From positions 290,632-354,631 of the forward strand of contig NZ_JAQZCH010000001.1 in the NCBI RefSeq assembly GCF_028737325.1: a stretch of DNA of 64,000 nucleotides, written 5' to 3'. Source of the stretch: Microbacterium thalli. Its GTDB lineage: Bacteria; Actinomycetota; Actinomycetes; Actinomycetales; Microbacteriaceae. Positions within the stretch are counted from its first letter, which is position 1; every line of letters starts with the position of its first letter. A program made the translations under genes and the position numbers. Positions 25,254 to 34,144 of this stretch are shown piece after piece. The notes beneath the pieces are model-generated. The model was given only the letters and a program-made list of their open reading frames with translations, made no database searches and was not told where the DNA came from.

Positions 25254-25850
25254 TCAGGCGGCGGCGTCGAGGCTGCGGGCGACCATCGTCGCAGCGTGTC
25301 CGGTGACGGCTCGGATCTCGGCCTCATCCCGCCCGATGCGCGAGAACTGGATGACCGCCTGCGACACCGCCACCAGGTGCGCCGCGGACGACACCACCTC
25401 CGGATGCCGCGCCTGAAGGCCGCTGGCCCGGGCGAGGCCATCGGCGACCGCGCGGTCCATGTGCGACACCGTCTCGTTGCTGATCTGCGCCACCTCGGCC
25501 GATGAGCCGAGCTCGGACATCGTGTTGATCATCAGGCAGCCGCGCCGATCGGGGTGACTGTCGCAGTCCGCGACGATGGCGTCGAGGAACCCGGTCGCCG
25601 TGGCGCGGACATCCCCGGTCCGCCCGTCGACCGCTGAGCGGACCAGCTCGAGGCGCCGGGCGCAATAGCGGCGGAAGGCCGCGAGGAAGAGCTCCCACTT
25701 GCTGCCCCACGCCTGGTACAGGCTGCCGTTGGCGACGCCCGTCGCCGTGGACAGCTCGCTCACCGACGCCGCTCGGTAGCCGCGCACCCAGAACAACTCG
25801 ATCGCGGCGTCCAGGGCGGCGTCCTCGTCGAAGGCACGGGCTCGGGGCAC
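25254..25850 (-). CDS. TetR/AcrR-family transcriptional regulator
   Basis: A 198-residue regulator. The N-terminal helix-turn-helix (AIELFWVRGYRAASVSELST, then ATGVANGSLYQAWGSKWELF) is followed by an all-helical ligand domain with the DSHPDRRGCLMIN motif of a TetR subgroup. Start GTG 25850. It lies 41 bases upstream of the MmyB-like gene on the same strand. Target and ligand are unknown. Confidence 0.9.
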   Translation of the reverse strand: MPRARAFDEDAALDAAIELFWVRGYRAASVSELSTATGVANGSLYQAWGSKWELFLAAFRRYCARRLELVRSAVDGRTGDVRATATGFLDAIVADCDSHPDRRGCLMINTMSELGSSAEVAQISNETVSHMDRAVADGLARASGLQARHPEVVSSAAHLVAVSQAVIQFSRIGRDEAEIRAVTGHAATMVARSLDAAA

Positions 25851-26090
25851 ATGCTCACGCTAGCGGGGCTGCGCCGTCGCGGGCGCCAGGACGAGGCGCG
25901 GAGCCCGGCCCCCGCCGGGCGCTCGTGCCCCCGGAGGCTCGCACGTTCGACAGCGCGCGCAGCACGTACGGGAACGTCCGCAGCACGGGTGTCTACGCCG
26001 CTCGCACGCATTCCGCCGCCGGCGACGGTGCGCCGGGGCGCGCCGCGGGGAGCATGGATCGACGGAGGGACGGAGGAGCGCGTGCGACCG

Positions 26091-26333
26091 ATGAGCAAGG
26101 CCTGGACCCGAAGGCTCGACCTCGCGCTGTCCCGGCTCGCCGAGGCCGAGAGCGACACGGGATCGCCCTCGACGGCCACAACCAGCACCGCGGGCTCGTT
26201 CTGGCTGCTTCCCTCGCTCCTCATCGCCGTCGTGATCGTCGTAGGCCTGATCGCCCGCCAGCGCGAGCGCGTGCGTCGCGGCATGCGGCCTGTGACGCGC
26301 CTCTTCGGCGCGTTGCACCGAGCCGGTGAGTGA
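26091..26333 (+). CDS. Small single-pass membrane protein, hypothetical
   Basis: An 80-residue product with a short amphipathic N terminus, a Ser/Thr linker and one convincing membrane segment (FWLLPSLLIAVVIVVGLIAR) followed by Arg-rich cytoplasmic residues. GGAGGAG lies 12 bases upstream; a GTG at 26082 is an alternative start. The stop runs into the TetR operator. No family is recognised. The 240 bases upstream (25851-26090) hold nothing else identifiable. Confidence 0.5.
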   Translation: MSKAWTRRLDLALSRLAEAESDTGSPSTATTSTAGSFWLLPSLLIAVVIVVGLIARQRERVRRGMRPVTRLFGALHRAGE

Positions 26334-26347
26334 GTGTACAGTCACTC
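26328..26347. promoter_or_regulatory. TetR operator at its own gene
   Basis: A 20-bp near-perfect palindrome (GAGTGAGTGTACAGTCACTC, one mismatched pair). A related site lies before the MFS exporter at 26952-26967. The GTG at 26326 overlaps it, so the start used here is the in-frame GTG 26350 after the operator. Confidence 0.7.
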
Positions 26348-26349
26348 CC

Positions 26350-26913
26350 GTGTCCCCCCGCAGCTCGATCCTCTCCACCGCCGACATCCGCCGCCCGATC
26401 GTCGCGAAGGCGGCGCTGCGCGAGTTCGCCCGCGGCGGCTATCACGGCGCGACGGTCGCCGACGTCGCCCGCGAGGCGAAGATCTCGCCCGCGTACGTCT
26501 TCAAGCTGTTCCCCCGGAAGGAGAGCGTCTTCGTCGCGGCCCTCGAGGAGTGCTTCGTCCAGATCCTGCAGGCCCTGTCCGATGGCGCGGATGCGGCCGA
26601 ATCACCGGCGCCGGATGCCGTGCTCGACGCGATGGGCGCCGCCTACGCCGGCCTCATCAGCGACCGGGCCCTGCTGATGCTGCAGGTCCACGCGCAGTCG
26701 GCCGCCGACATCCCCGAGATCGGCGAGGCGCTGCGGTCCGGTCTCGCGCGCGTCACGGAGTTCGCCAAGGAGCGCTCGGGCGCGCCCGACGACGACGTGC
26801 AGCGGTTCATCGCGTACGGCCAGCTGTGCCACCTGCTGGTGACGGCGCGCGTCGAAGAGGCCCCGGCCAGCTGGGCCCGGATCCTGTCGCACGGCATCCG
26901 CCACCCCGAGTGA
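26350..26913 (+). CDS. TetR-family regulator of the adjacent exporter
   Basis: A 187-residue protein. The helix-turn-helix region (KAALREFARGGYHGATVADV, then AREAKISPAYVFKLFPRKES) is typical of TetR. The C-terminal domain is helical, about residues 70-185. It lies 71 bases upstream of a DHA2 exporter, and both genes have the same GAGTGAGTG...CACTC palindrome, so it likely represses itself and the exporter until a drug binds. The start could be GTG 26326 inside the operator, giving eight more residues. Confidence 0.88.
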   Translation: MSPRSSILSTADIRRPIVAKAALREFARGGYHGATVADVAREAKISPAYVFKLFPRKESVFVAALEECFVQILQALSDGADAAESPAPDAVLDAMGAAYAGLISDRALLMLQVHAQSAADIPEIGEALRSGLARVTEFAKERSGAPDDDVQRFIAYGQLCHLLVTARVEEAPASWARILSHGIRHPE

Positions 26914-26951
26914 GCTTCGCGTCGGCACCGCCGACGCATGCCCGAACGAGT

Positions 26952-26967
26952 GAGTGAGTGCTCACTC
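26952..26967. promoter_or_regulatory. TetR operator at the MFS exporter
   Basis: GAGTGAG-TG-CTCACTC, perfect 7-bp arms, lies 17 bases upstream of the exporter ATG. It shares the GAGTGAGTG and CACTC elements with the site at 26328-26347. Confidence 0.7.
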
Positions 26968-26984
26968 CTAACCGAAGGAGAATC

Positions 26985-28409
26985 ATGACCACCATCGACC
27001 GGCCGCCCGTCTCACACGGCGCAGCACCGCGCAGCACCCGGCGCTGGCTCGCGCTCAGCGTGCTCGCTCTCGCGCAGTTCCTCGTCGTGCTCGACGCGTC
27101 GATCGTCAACATCGCTCTGCCGGTCCTCGGCCGGCAGCTCGGCATGGACACCGCCGCCCTGGCGTGGGTCGTCACCGCGTACGTCCTCGCCTTCGGCGGA
27201 CTTCTGCTGCTCGGCGGTCGCCTCGCCGACCGGTACGGCCACCGCCGAATCTTCCTGATCGGCTCCGCCGGGTTCGTCGCCACCTCGGCGCTCGCGGGAC
27301 TGTCGGTCACGAGTGAGATGCTGCTCGCCGCCCGCGCACTGCAGGGCGCCTCGGCCGCACTGCTCGCTCCCGCCGCCCTCGCCCTCCTCACTCACCTCTT
27401 CCCCGAGAGCCGCGACCGGACTCGGGCGCTCGGCGTCTGGGGCGGTGTCGCCGGCATCGGCTCGGCGGCGGGGGTGCTGCTCGGCGGCATCCTGACGGCG
27501 GCCCTCGGATGGCAATCGGTGTTCTTCGTCAACGTCCCGATCGGCGTCATCGTCCTCGTCGCCATCCCGCTCCTCATCACCCGGGATGCCGCCGGGGCGC
27601 ACGGCAAGCTCGACGTTCCGGGCGCCGCAACCATCACCGGCGCCCTGGTGGCGGCCGTCGGCGCGCTCAGCGCGATCGAACAGGTCGGGCTGGTGCATCC
27701 GCTGACGCTCGGACTCGCGGCGGTCGCGGTCGTCCTCGGCACGGCGTTCGTGATGATCGAACGGCGCACCGCCCAGCCGCTCGTGCCGCTGGGGGTCTTC
27801 CGCAACCGCAACCTGACCGTCGGCAACATCGTCATGCTGCTGGGCGGCGCCGCCATGGTCGCGCTCTTCTTCGCGCTGTCGGTCTACATGCAGTCCGTGC
27901 TCGGCTACGACGCGCTCACGACCGGCCTCACGCAACTGCCGCTCGCCGGTGCTCTCGTGATCGTCGCGGGACTCGTCCCCGCCGCCATCGCCCGTCTCGG
28001 CGCCCGCTCGACCCTCATCGGCTCGCTCGTCGTCCTGGCCGGCGGCCTGCTATGGCTGTCGCTCGCGCCCGCGGATGCCGCCTTCGTCGCCGACATCCTC
28101 GGTCCGAGCATCGTCATCGGCGTCGGAATGGGCGGAGCATTCGTCACCGCCACCCAGTTGTCGGTCGATGGGGTCGACGGCGGCGAGTCGGGCCTGGCCG
28201 GCGGCCTCGTGAACACGAGTCAGCAGATCGGCGGCGCGCTCGGCCTGGCCGTGCTGGGCACGGTGGCGGCACTGCGTACCGACGAGCTGCTCGCCGCGGG
28301 TGTTCCCGTTCCCGAGGCGATGACGGGTGGCTTCGCCTGGCTCTTCGCCGGCAGCGCCGCCGTCGCGATCGTCGCCGCGATCGTCACCGGGTTCGCTCGC
28401 AAGAGCTGA
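26985..28409 (+). CDS. DHA2-family MFS drug exporter (EmrB/QacA type)
   Basis: A 474-residue, 14-helix proton-driven exporter. Signatures: FLVVLDASIVNIALPVLGRQ in helix 1 (motif D1), LLLLGGRLADRYGHRRIFLI (motif A), and GVWGGVAGIGSAAGVLLGGI (motif C of drug antiporters). ATG 26985 has GAAGGAG upstream and was chosen over a start nine codons earlier that lies in the operator. Controlled by the upstream TetR protein. The substrate is probably an antibiotic or other hydrophobic compound; it cannot be named. Confidence 0.93.
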   Translation: MTTIDRPPVSHGAAPRSTRRWLALSVLALAQFLVVLDASIVNIALPVLGRQLGMDTAALAWVVTAYVLAFGGLLLLGGRLADRYGHRRIFLIGSAGFVATSALAGLSVTSEMLLAARALQGASAALLAPAALALLTHLFPESRDRTRALGVWGGVAGIGSAAGVLLGGILTAALGWQSVFFVNVPIGVIVLVAIPLLITRDAAGAHGKLDVPGAATITGALVAAVGALSAIEQVGLVHPLTLGLAAVAVVLGTAFVMIERRTAQPLVPLGVFRNRNLTVGNIVMLLGGAAMVALFFALSVYMQSVLGYDALTTGLTQLPLAGALVIVAGLVPAAIARLGARSTLIGSLVVLAGGLLWLSLAPADAAFVADILGPSIVIGVGMGGAFVTATQLSVDGVDGGESGLAGGLVNTSQQIGGALGLAVLGTVAALRTDELLAAGVPVPEAMTGGFAWLFAGSAAVAIVAAIVTGFARKS

Positions 28410-28478
28410 ACCGCATCCCGACCCCCACGAAACGCCACACCACGACGCGACGCCGAACAACGCGAAAGAGGAACCGCC

Positions 28479-28835
28479 ATGTCCGAGACCATCCGCCCCA
28501 CCGCCCGCGGTGCCGCTGCACCGCGCCGCGCCCCGATGTCCGCCTTCATCTCCGCCTGGGCGGTGCCGATCCTCGTCCTCGGCGAGTTCGCGCTGCTGGC
28601 CGCGGTGCCCGTCGTCGTCCTGATCGTCGCGACGCTGCGCGACCCGCGGATGCGCTCCATGCGCTGGTGGATCGCCGCGCTCGCGATCGCATACGCGACG
28701 CCGCTCGCCGTCTGGCTGCTGCGCCCCGGCGGCGCCGAGAGCCTGTCGAAGGACATGTCGCCGCTCGCGATCGGCGTCGTCGTGGCCGTGTCGATCGCCG
28801 TCATCGCCAAGCTGCACACCCGGCGGCCCCGATGA
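28479..28835 (+). CDS. Small three-helix membrane protein, hypothetical
   Basis: A 118-residue protein with three hydrophobic stretches (about 25-52, 63-81, 95-112). An AGAGGAA ribosome site precedes ATG 28479. It follows the MFS exporter after 69 bases on the same strand and may be part of the same transcript. No family is recognised; the middle motif DPRMRSMRWWIAALAIAYA is distinctive. Confidence 0.7.
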   Translation: MSETIRPTARGAAAPRRAPMSAFISAWAVPILVLGEFALLAAVPVVVLIVATLRDPRMRSMRWWIAALAIAYATPLAVWLLRPGGAESLSKDMSPLAIGVVVAVSIAVIAKLHTRRPR

Positions 28836-28839
28836 ACCG

Positions 28840-29904
28840 TCAGCGCAGCGCGGATGCCGCCGCGGCGACGATCCGCTCGACCGACTCCTCTTCGCCGATC
28901 GAGATGCGGACGCCGTCGCCGGCGAAGGCGCGGACGATCAGCCCCGCCGCGTCGAAGGCCTCGGCGATCTCGAGCGCCCGCTCGCCCGCGGGCAGCCAGA
29001 CGAAGTTGCCCTGCGCGACGGGGACGTCCCAGCCCGCCTCGCGCAGCCGGTCGGCGAGCGCATCGCGACGCGCGGCGATGTGGCGGACGCGGTCGAGAAG
29101 CTCGTCCTCGGCGTCGAGGCTCGCGAGCGCCGCCTCTTCGGCCTGGGCAGTGACCGACAGCGGGATGCCGGTGCTGCGGGCCGCGTCGAGGATGCGGTGG
29201 TCTCCGATCGCGTATCCGACGCGCAGTCCAGCCAGACCGTACGCCTTCGAGAACGTGCGCAGGATGACGACGTTGGCGTGGCCCGCGGCGAGCACGGCGG
29301 CGCCGGTGACGGCATCCGGATCGGTCACGAACTCGGCGTACGCCTCGTCGAGCACGATCAGCACGTCGCGCGGCACCCGGGCGACGAACGCGTCGAACGC
29401 GGCCTGCGACACCACCGGCCCCGTCGGGTTGTTCGGGCTGCAGACGATGATCATGCGCGTGCGGTCGGTGACGGCATCCGCCATCGCGTCGAGGTCGTGA
29501 CCGGACTCGGCGGTCAGCGGCACCATCACGGCGGTCGCCCCCGCCACGGCGGCGAGGCCCGGGTAGGCCTCGAACGAGCGCCAGGCAAACATGATCTCGT
29601 CGCCGGGTCCGCTCGTCGCCGACGCGAGCTGGTAGAGGATCGACACCGAGCCGGCTGCGACGTGCACACCGTCGGGGGCGACCGCGTACCGGTCGGCGAG
29701 GCGGGCACGCAGCCGCGCTGCCGAGGCGTCGGGGTAGCGGTTGAAGGTCGTCGCCGCGCGCACGGCCTCGACCACGCCGGGCAGCGGATCGAACGGGTTC
29801 TCATTGCTCGACAGCTTGAAGGCGTCGGCAGCGGCCTGGCGGCCCTGGCGGTAGGCGGGCAGCGCCGCGATCTCGGGTCGGATGCGCACGGGCAGGTCGG
29901 TCAC
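28840..29904 (-). CDS. Histidinol-phosphate/aromatic aminotransferase
   Basis: A 354-residue PLP enzyme of the HisC family. It has [20 protein letters not shown] near the start, the [10 protein letters not shown] motif, DEAYAEFV, the Schiff-base lysine in [18 protein letters not shown], and a late Arg in DGVRISIG. HisC and the aromatic aminotransferase Pat are hard to separate; the lone gene away from a his operon favours an aromatic aminotransferase role. GTG start 29904. It converges with the small membrane gene, leaving four bases. Confidence 0.9.
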   Translation of the reverse strand: MTDLPVRIRPEIAALPAYRQGRQAAADAFKLSSNENPFDPLPGVVEAVRAATTFNRYPDASAARLRARLADRYAVAPDGVHVAAGSVSILYQLASATSGPGDEIMFAWRSFEAYPGLAAVAGATAVMVPLTAESGHDLDAMADAVTDRTRMIIVCSPNNPTGPVVSQAAFDAFVARVPRDVLIVLDEAYAEFVTDPDAVTGAAVLAAGHANVVILRTFSKAYGLAGLRVGYAIGDHRILDAARSTGIPLSVTAQAEEAALASLDAEDELLDRVRHIAARRDALADRLREAGWDVPVAQGNFVWLPAGERALEIAEAFDAAGLIVRAFAGDGVRISIGEEESVERIVAAAASALR

Positions 29905-29976
29905 CCTGCGAGTCTACGGAGGACGTCGTTTCGGACGCATGACGTACGCGGCCTCGCGTGGGAGACTGACGGCATC

Positions 29977-30384
29977 ATGAGCCTGTTCATCCGCCTGATC
30001 GTCAACGCGTTCGCGATCTGGATCGTGACGCTCATCCCGGCCCTGCAGGTCGAGGTGGTCCCCTTCGCCCCCGGCGACGACCTGCAGCTGGTGCTCACGC
30101 TGCTGCTCATCGCGTTGATCTTCGGACTCGTGAACGCCCTCGTCGGCACCGTGCTGAAGCTGCTGGCTTTTCCGCTCTACATCCTGACCCTCGGCCTCAT
30201 CTCGTTCATCATCAACGGCTTCCTGCTGTGGCTCACCGGCTGGGTGACCTCGGGCTGGGACTGGGGTCTGCGCATCGGCGGCTTCTGGCTCGCCGTTCTC
30301 GCCGCGATCGTCATCGCCCTCATCAACTGGGTCGCCGGCATCCTGTTCCGCCCGCGCCGCGATCGCGAGCGCGACCGCCGCTGA
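29977..30384 (+). CDS. Phage holin 4 superfamily/YvlD-like membrane protein
   Basis: A 135-residue protein with four hydrophobic segments. The patterns FGLVNALVGTVLKLLAFPLY and LTLGLISFIINGFLLWLTG are those of the YvlD/PF04020 family. Despite its name this family is chromosomal and linked in Bacillus to envelope stress genes; no phage genes are nearby. ATG 29977. Divergent from the aminotransferase across 72 bases. Confidence 0.9.
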   Translation: MSLFIRLIVNAFAIWIVTLIPALQVEVVPFAPGDDLQLVLTLLLIALIFGLVNALVGTVLKLLAFPLYILTLGLISFIINGFLLWLTGWVTSGWDWGLRIGGFWLAVLAAIVIALINWVAGILFRPRRDRERDRR

Positions 30385-30395
30385 CCCGCCCGCGC

Positions 30396-31715
30396 TCATT
30401 CCGGCCGTCGCACCTCATACGTGGTGACGACGGCGGGAGCGTCGCCCGCGAACTCGGACAGCAGCTCGTGCAATGCGCTCACCCGCGGGTCGTCGGACCC
30501 GTCGACGAGCGCGGCGGTCTCGCCGTAGGCATCCATCGCGTGCGCGCCGAGCGCGAGGTCGCCGATGCCCGCGCCGGGGTCGGCGACCCGCTCGGCGACG
30601 AAGCTCGCCGGACCGCCCACCGCGACCGGATGGCCCCCGGCCTGCAGAGCGGGGATCGGATCGTCGGTGTGGCGTACGGTGACCTCGGTCGTATGTGCCG
30701 GGGCCGCGACCTGCACCGGTGAGCCGAAGGTGACGTTGCCCACCACGGTGAAGGGGCTGTCGGTCGCCAACCGCGAGGTGATCGCGCCTCCCTGCGAGTG
30801 GCCGATGGCCAGCACCTCGTCGCCGGGGCGAGCGCCGGCGTCGCGGAGCGCGGCGATCACGGCGTCGTAGGACGCCGAGCGTGCGCCGCTGTAGAGCTGC
30901 ACGTTCGAGGTCATGTCGAGCGGTTCCGAGCCGCCGAAGCCGAGGGGCGAACGCGTGCCCGCGACGAATACGGCGAAGTGGTTGCCTCCGCCTGGTTGCG
31001 GGTACCGCTCGACCCGCAGCTGATCGTCGCCGCGCGGCATCCGCTCGGCCAGAGTCGCTAGGGTCCGCGGCCCGGATGCCGCCGCGGCGGCGTGGGGCGC
31101 GATGCTGACGGGCACCGGTGCGCCCGACAGGCGATCGGAGCGCGGCACGCTCCCCCGGCCCAGGGCGGCGATCACCGTCAGCGCGAGACCGCTCGCCGCC
31201 ACCACGACGCCGCCCCCCGCGCCGAGCGGCGTCGCGGCCAGGCCGATCTGACTGTGCAGCGGACCGTGACGGGTGAGCGGCCAGGCCGCCAGCAGCAGGT
31301 CGGCCTCGGCAGCGGCATCCGGCATCCGCGAGCGCGCTTCGGCGAGCCGTCGCGTCATCAGCGGCAGCGATCGCTGGTCATCGGCGAGCGTCGCCGCACG
31401 CGCCGCGGCCTCGAGCTCGACGATCTCGTAGACGTCGGCCGCTCCGTCGAGGGCTCGCGCCAGCTCCTCCGCCTCGGCTCGCGTCTCGTCGAGGACGCCA
31501 TCCACCGCACGCGCCAGCCCGACTGCGAGGTCAACGGCGCTCCAGGCGCTCGCGGCGTGGGCGGTGAGCCCGACGACAACCCGGTCGACCTCGCCGCGGA
31601 CGACCTCGCACGCGGCCGCGAGCCCGCCGAGATCGGATGCCGCTGCCCGCAGCTCGGCGGTGTCGACCGCCACCACGCCGCCGTCACGGATGTCCACCGC
31701 ACCGCCGTCGCTCAC
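30396..31715 (-). CDS. EspC-like N-terminal domain fused to alpha/beta hydrolase
   Basis: A 439-residue protein. Residues about 15-115 form two helices ending ALDGAADVYEIVE, close to the ESX EspC-type pattern, with a YxxxE tag at Tyr96-Glu100 as used by type VII secretion substrates. A hydrophobic stretch (about 165-188) follows. Residues 240-430 form an alpha/beta hydrolase with nucleophile motif AIGHSQGGA, Asp in HTDDPIPAL and His in ALGAHAMDAYGE. The GTG start overlaps the stop of the upstream coiled-coil protein. A lipase-like substrate or effector of a type VII-like system is inferred; no secretion ATPase is in the window. Confidence 0.75.
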   Translation of the reverse strand: MSDGGAVDIRDGGVVAVDTAELRAAASDLGGLAAACEVVRGEVDRVVVGLTAHAASAWSAVDLAVGLARAVDGVLDETRAEAEELARALDGAADVYEIVELEAAARAATLADDQRSLPLMTRRLAEARSRMPDAAAEADLLLAAWPLTRHGPLHSQIGLAATPLGAGGGVVVAASGLALTVIAALGRGSVPRSDRLSGAPVPVSIAPHAAAAASGPRTLATLAERMPRGDDQLRVERYPQPGGGNHFAVFVAGTRSPLGFGGSEPLDMTSNVQLYSGARSASYDAVIAALRDAGARPGDEVLAIGHSQGGAITSRLATDSPFTVVGNVTFGSPVQVAAPAHTTEVTVRHTDDPIPALQAGGHPVAVGGPASFVAERVADPGAGIGDLALGAHAMDAYGETAALVDGSDDPRVSALHELLSEFAGDAPAVVTTYEVRRPE

Positions 31716-32065
31716 GGGGTGCCCCGCACCGCGGCCTCACGCGCCTGGACGTATCGCAGCTCGTCATCGACCGCGTCGATGCGCCGAGCGGCGTCGTCGA
31801 GTCGCTCGAGCCAGCGCCGCAGCCGCTCCCGGTAGTCGTCGGCGGCGCGGGCCGACCACGCGGTGCGCTGCTGGAGGGAGCCGCCGCGTCGGCGCACGGT
31901 GACGAGGTCGTCCCGCGCACGCCCCAATCGCTCGCGCGCGACGGCGAGGGCCTGCATCACCGCCACGTCGGCCGCGGGATGCGCGGAGCCACCCGGGACG
32001 CCGGTGTGGACGGCATCCGGGGAATCGTGTCGATGGGAGCGTTCGAGGGAGGAATGCGGCCGCAT
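31712..32065 (-). CDS. WXG100-like coiled-coil protein
   Basis: A 117-residue, strongly helical protein. Residues 38-112 form a helical hairpin with a turn at about 61-66 (GGSLQQ). Trp70 begins WSARAADDYRERL, which follows the W-x-G-x-A-A-x-x-(F/Y)-R-x-x-L pattern of WXG100/ESX proteins, although the Gly is Ala. It overlaps the hydrolase-fusion gene by four bases (GTGA), the usual layout of a small ESX partner before its effector. ATG 32065 was chosen; upstream frame extension is Pro/Arg-rich. Confidence 0.6.
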   Translation of the reverse strand: MRPHSSLERSHRHDSPDAVHTGVPGGSAHPAADVAVMQALAVARERLGRARDDLVTVRRRGGSLQQRTAWSARAADDYRERLRRWLERLDDAARRIDAVDDELRYVQAREAAVRGTP

Positions 32066-32179
32066 GACCCCAGGCTGGCGCCCGCGCGGTCCGGTTGGAG
32101 TGGCCCGGCGCCCGGTCGGGGACAACCGGCGCGCAAGCTGCGCCTGTGCAGGACGGGCTCCATCCTCCAGAATGGGACG

Positions 32180-32686
32180 GTGACCCGACGCGACGACCCC
32201 TTCCGCGTCATGTTCGTCTGCACCGGCAACATCTGCCGCTCACCCATGGCTGATGTCGTCTTCCGCTGGTTCGTCGACCAGGCGGGCCTGTCGGACCGCA
32301 TCGTCTCGGCGAGCGCGGGAACCGGCGACTGGCACGTCGGCGAGCCCGCCGACACGCGCACCCTGGCCGCGCTCGAACGTCGCGGCTACGACGGCGGGCG
32401 GCACCGCGCGCGACGGTTCACGTTGGCCGACTTCGACCGCTCCGACCTGGTCGTCGCGCTCGACCGGTCGCACGAGCGGGTGCTGTCGAACTGGGCCCGC
32501 ACGACCGCCGACACCGACAAGCTGGGTCTGCTGATGACGTACGACCCGCACGCGGGCGGCGACCTCGACGTGCCCGACCCGTACTACGGCGACGCCGGGA
32601 TGTTCGACGAGGTGCTCGCTATGATCGAGGACGCGAGCCGGGCGCTCTTCCGGCAGCTCGAACCCGCCATCCGCACCACGTCCTGA
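32180..32686 (+). CDS. Low-molecular-weight protein-tyrosine phosphatase
   Basis: A 168-residue enzyme. The P-loop CTGNICRS (Cys14 to Arg20) forms the phosphocysteine active site; the general acid Asp lies in VPDPYYGD. It removes phosphate from tyrosine (or arginine) residues. Start GTG 32180. It lies 27 bases before purB on the same strand, so a joint transcript is possible. Its targets cannot be told. Confidence 0.93.
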   Translation: MTRRDDPFRVMFVCTGNICRSPMADVVFRWFVDQAGLSDRIVSASAGTGDWHVGEPADTRTLAALERRGYDGGRHRARRFTLADFDRSDLVVALDRSHERVLSNWARTTADTDKLGLLMTYDPHAGGDLDVPDPYYGDAGMFDEVLAMIEDASRALFRQLEPAIRTTS

Positions 32687-32713
32687 GCGCCCGTTTTCAC
32701 CGATCGGAGCCTC

Positions 32714-34096
32714 GTGACCTCTCTGCCCCCGCAGCCCCTCAGCCCCCTCGACGGACGCTACGCCGCCACGGTCGGCTCGCTCGCCGACTACCTGTCCGAG
32801 GCCGGCCTCAACCGCGCCCGCGTCGAGGTGGAGGTCGAGTGGATCATCGCGCTGACCGACCGCTCGCTCTTCGGCAGCGCCCCGCTGTCGGACGAGCAGA
32901 AGACGCAGCTGCGCGGCCTGTACCGCGAATTCGGGCAGGCGGAGATCGACTGGCTCGGGGCGAAGGAAGCCGTCACGCGTCACGACGTGAAGGCCGTCGA
33001 GTACCTCGTGCGCGACCGACTGTCGGCCCTCGGCCTCGACGCGATCGCCGAGCTGACCCACTTCGCCTGCACGAGCGAGGACATCAACTCGGCTTCGTAC
33101 GCCCTAACGGTCAAGCGTGCCGTCGAGAACGTCTGGCTGCCCAAGCTGCACGCCGTGACCGCTGCCCTCGGCGAGCTCGCGCGCCAGCACCGCGACGCCC
33201 CGATGCTCTCGCGCACGCACGGCCAGCCCGCGACCCCGTCGACCATGGGCAAAGAGATCGCCGTGTTCGCCTGGCGCCTCGCGCGCGTGACGAAGCAGAT
33301 CGAGGGCGGCGAGTACCTCGCGAAGTTCTCCGGCGCGACCGGCACCTGGTCGGCCCACCTGGCCGCGGAACCGGATGTCGACTGGCCCGAGCTCTCGCGC
33401 ACCTTCATCGAGGGGCTGGGGATCGACTTCAACGTGCTGACGACGCAGATCGAGTCGCACGACTGGCAGGTCGAGCTCTACGACCGGGTGCGTCACGCCG
33501 GCGGCATCCTGCACAACCTCGCGACCGACGTCTGGACCTACATCTCGCTCGGGTTCTTCGCCCAGATCCCCGTCGCCGGCGCGACCGGGTCGTCGACGAT
33601 GCCGCACAAGATCAACCCGATCCGCTTCGAGAACGCCGAGGCCAACCTCGAGATCTCGGGCGGACTGTTCGCGACCCTCGCCTCGACGCTCGTCACGAGC
33701 CGGATGCAGCGCGACCTGACCGACTCGACGACGCAGCGCAACATCGGCGTCGCGTTCGGTCACTCACTGCTGGCCCTCGACAACCTGCAGCGCGGCCTGA
33801 CGGAGATCTCGCTCTCGCGCGACGTGCTGCTGGCCGACCTCGACGCCAACTGGGAGGTGCTCGCCGAGGCGATCCAGACGGTCGTGCGCGCCGAGATCGC
33901 CGCGGGTCGCTCGCGCATCACCGACCCCTACGCGCTGCTGAAGGATCTCACGCGCGGTCGCCGCGTCGGCGCTCCCGAGCTCGCCGAGTTCGTGCGCGGC
34001 CTCGACATCGGCGACGCCGCGAAGGAGCGCCTGCTCGCCCTGACCCCCGCGACCTACGCCGGGCTGGCCGACGACCTGGTGTCCCGCCTGGGCTGA
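32714..34096 (+). CDS. purB: Adenylosuccinate lyase
   Basis: A 460-residue enzyme of the fumarase/aspartase superfamily. It cleaves SAICAR and adenylosuccinate in purine synthesis. LSPLDGRYAATVGSL at the start, FACTSEDINSASYAL, SRTHGQPATPSTMGKE and the flexible signature loop GSSTMPHKINPIRFENAE (with the catalytic Ser) are all present. GTG start at 32714. Length and motifs match the long PurB type. Confidence 0.97.
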   Translation: MTSLPPQPLSPLDGRYAATVGSLADYLSEAGLNRARVEVEVEWIIALTDRSLFGSAPLSDEQKTQLRGLYREFGQAEIDWLGAKEAVTRHDVKAVEYLVRDRLSALGLDAIAELTHFACTSEDINSASYALTVKRAVENVWLPKLHAVTAALGELARQHRDAPMLSRTHGQPATPSTMGKEIAVFAWRLARVTKQIEGGEYLAKFSGATGTWSAHLAAEPDVDWPELSRTFIEGLGIDFNVLTTQIESHDWQVELYDRVRHAGGILHNLATDVWTYISLGFFAQIPVAGATGSSTMPHKINPIRFENAEANLEISGGLFATLASTLVTSRMQRDLTDSTTQRNIGVAFGHSLLALDNLQRGLTEISLSRDVLLADLDANWEVLAEAIQTVVRAEIAAGRSRITDPYALLKDLTRGRRVGAPELAEFVRGLDIGDAAKERLLALTPATYAGLADDLVSRLG

Positions 34097-34144
34097 CGCC
34101 GCCTGAGGCTGCCTGACAGCGAGAACGCCGCCGCGCGGACGGGC

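Noticed and set aside
26326..26349. GTG 26326 as TetR start
   Set aside because: It lies in the operator palindrome; the later GTG 26350 retains the full helix-turn-helix. It remains possible.
29977..30384. Prophage remnant because of the phage-holin name
   Set aside because: The protein is a chromosomal YvlD-type membrane protein and no other phage gene is nearby.
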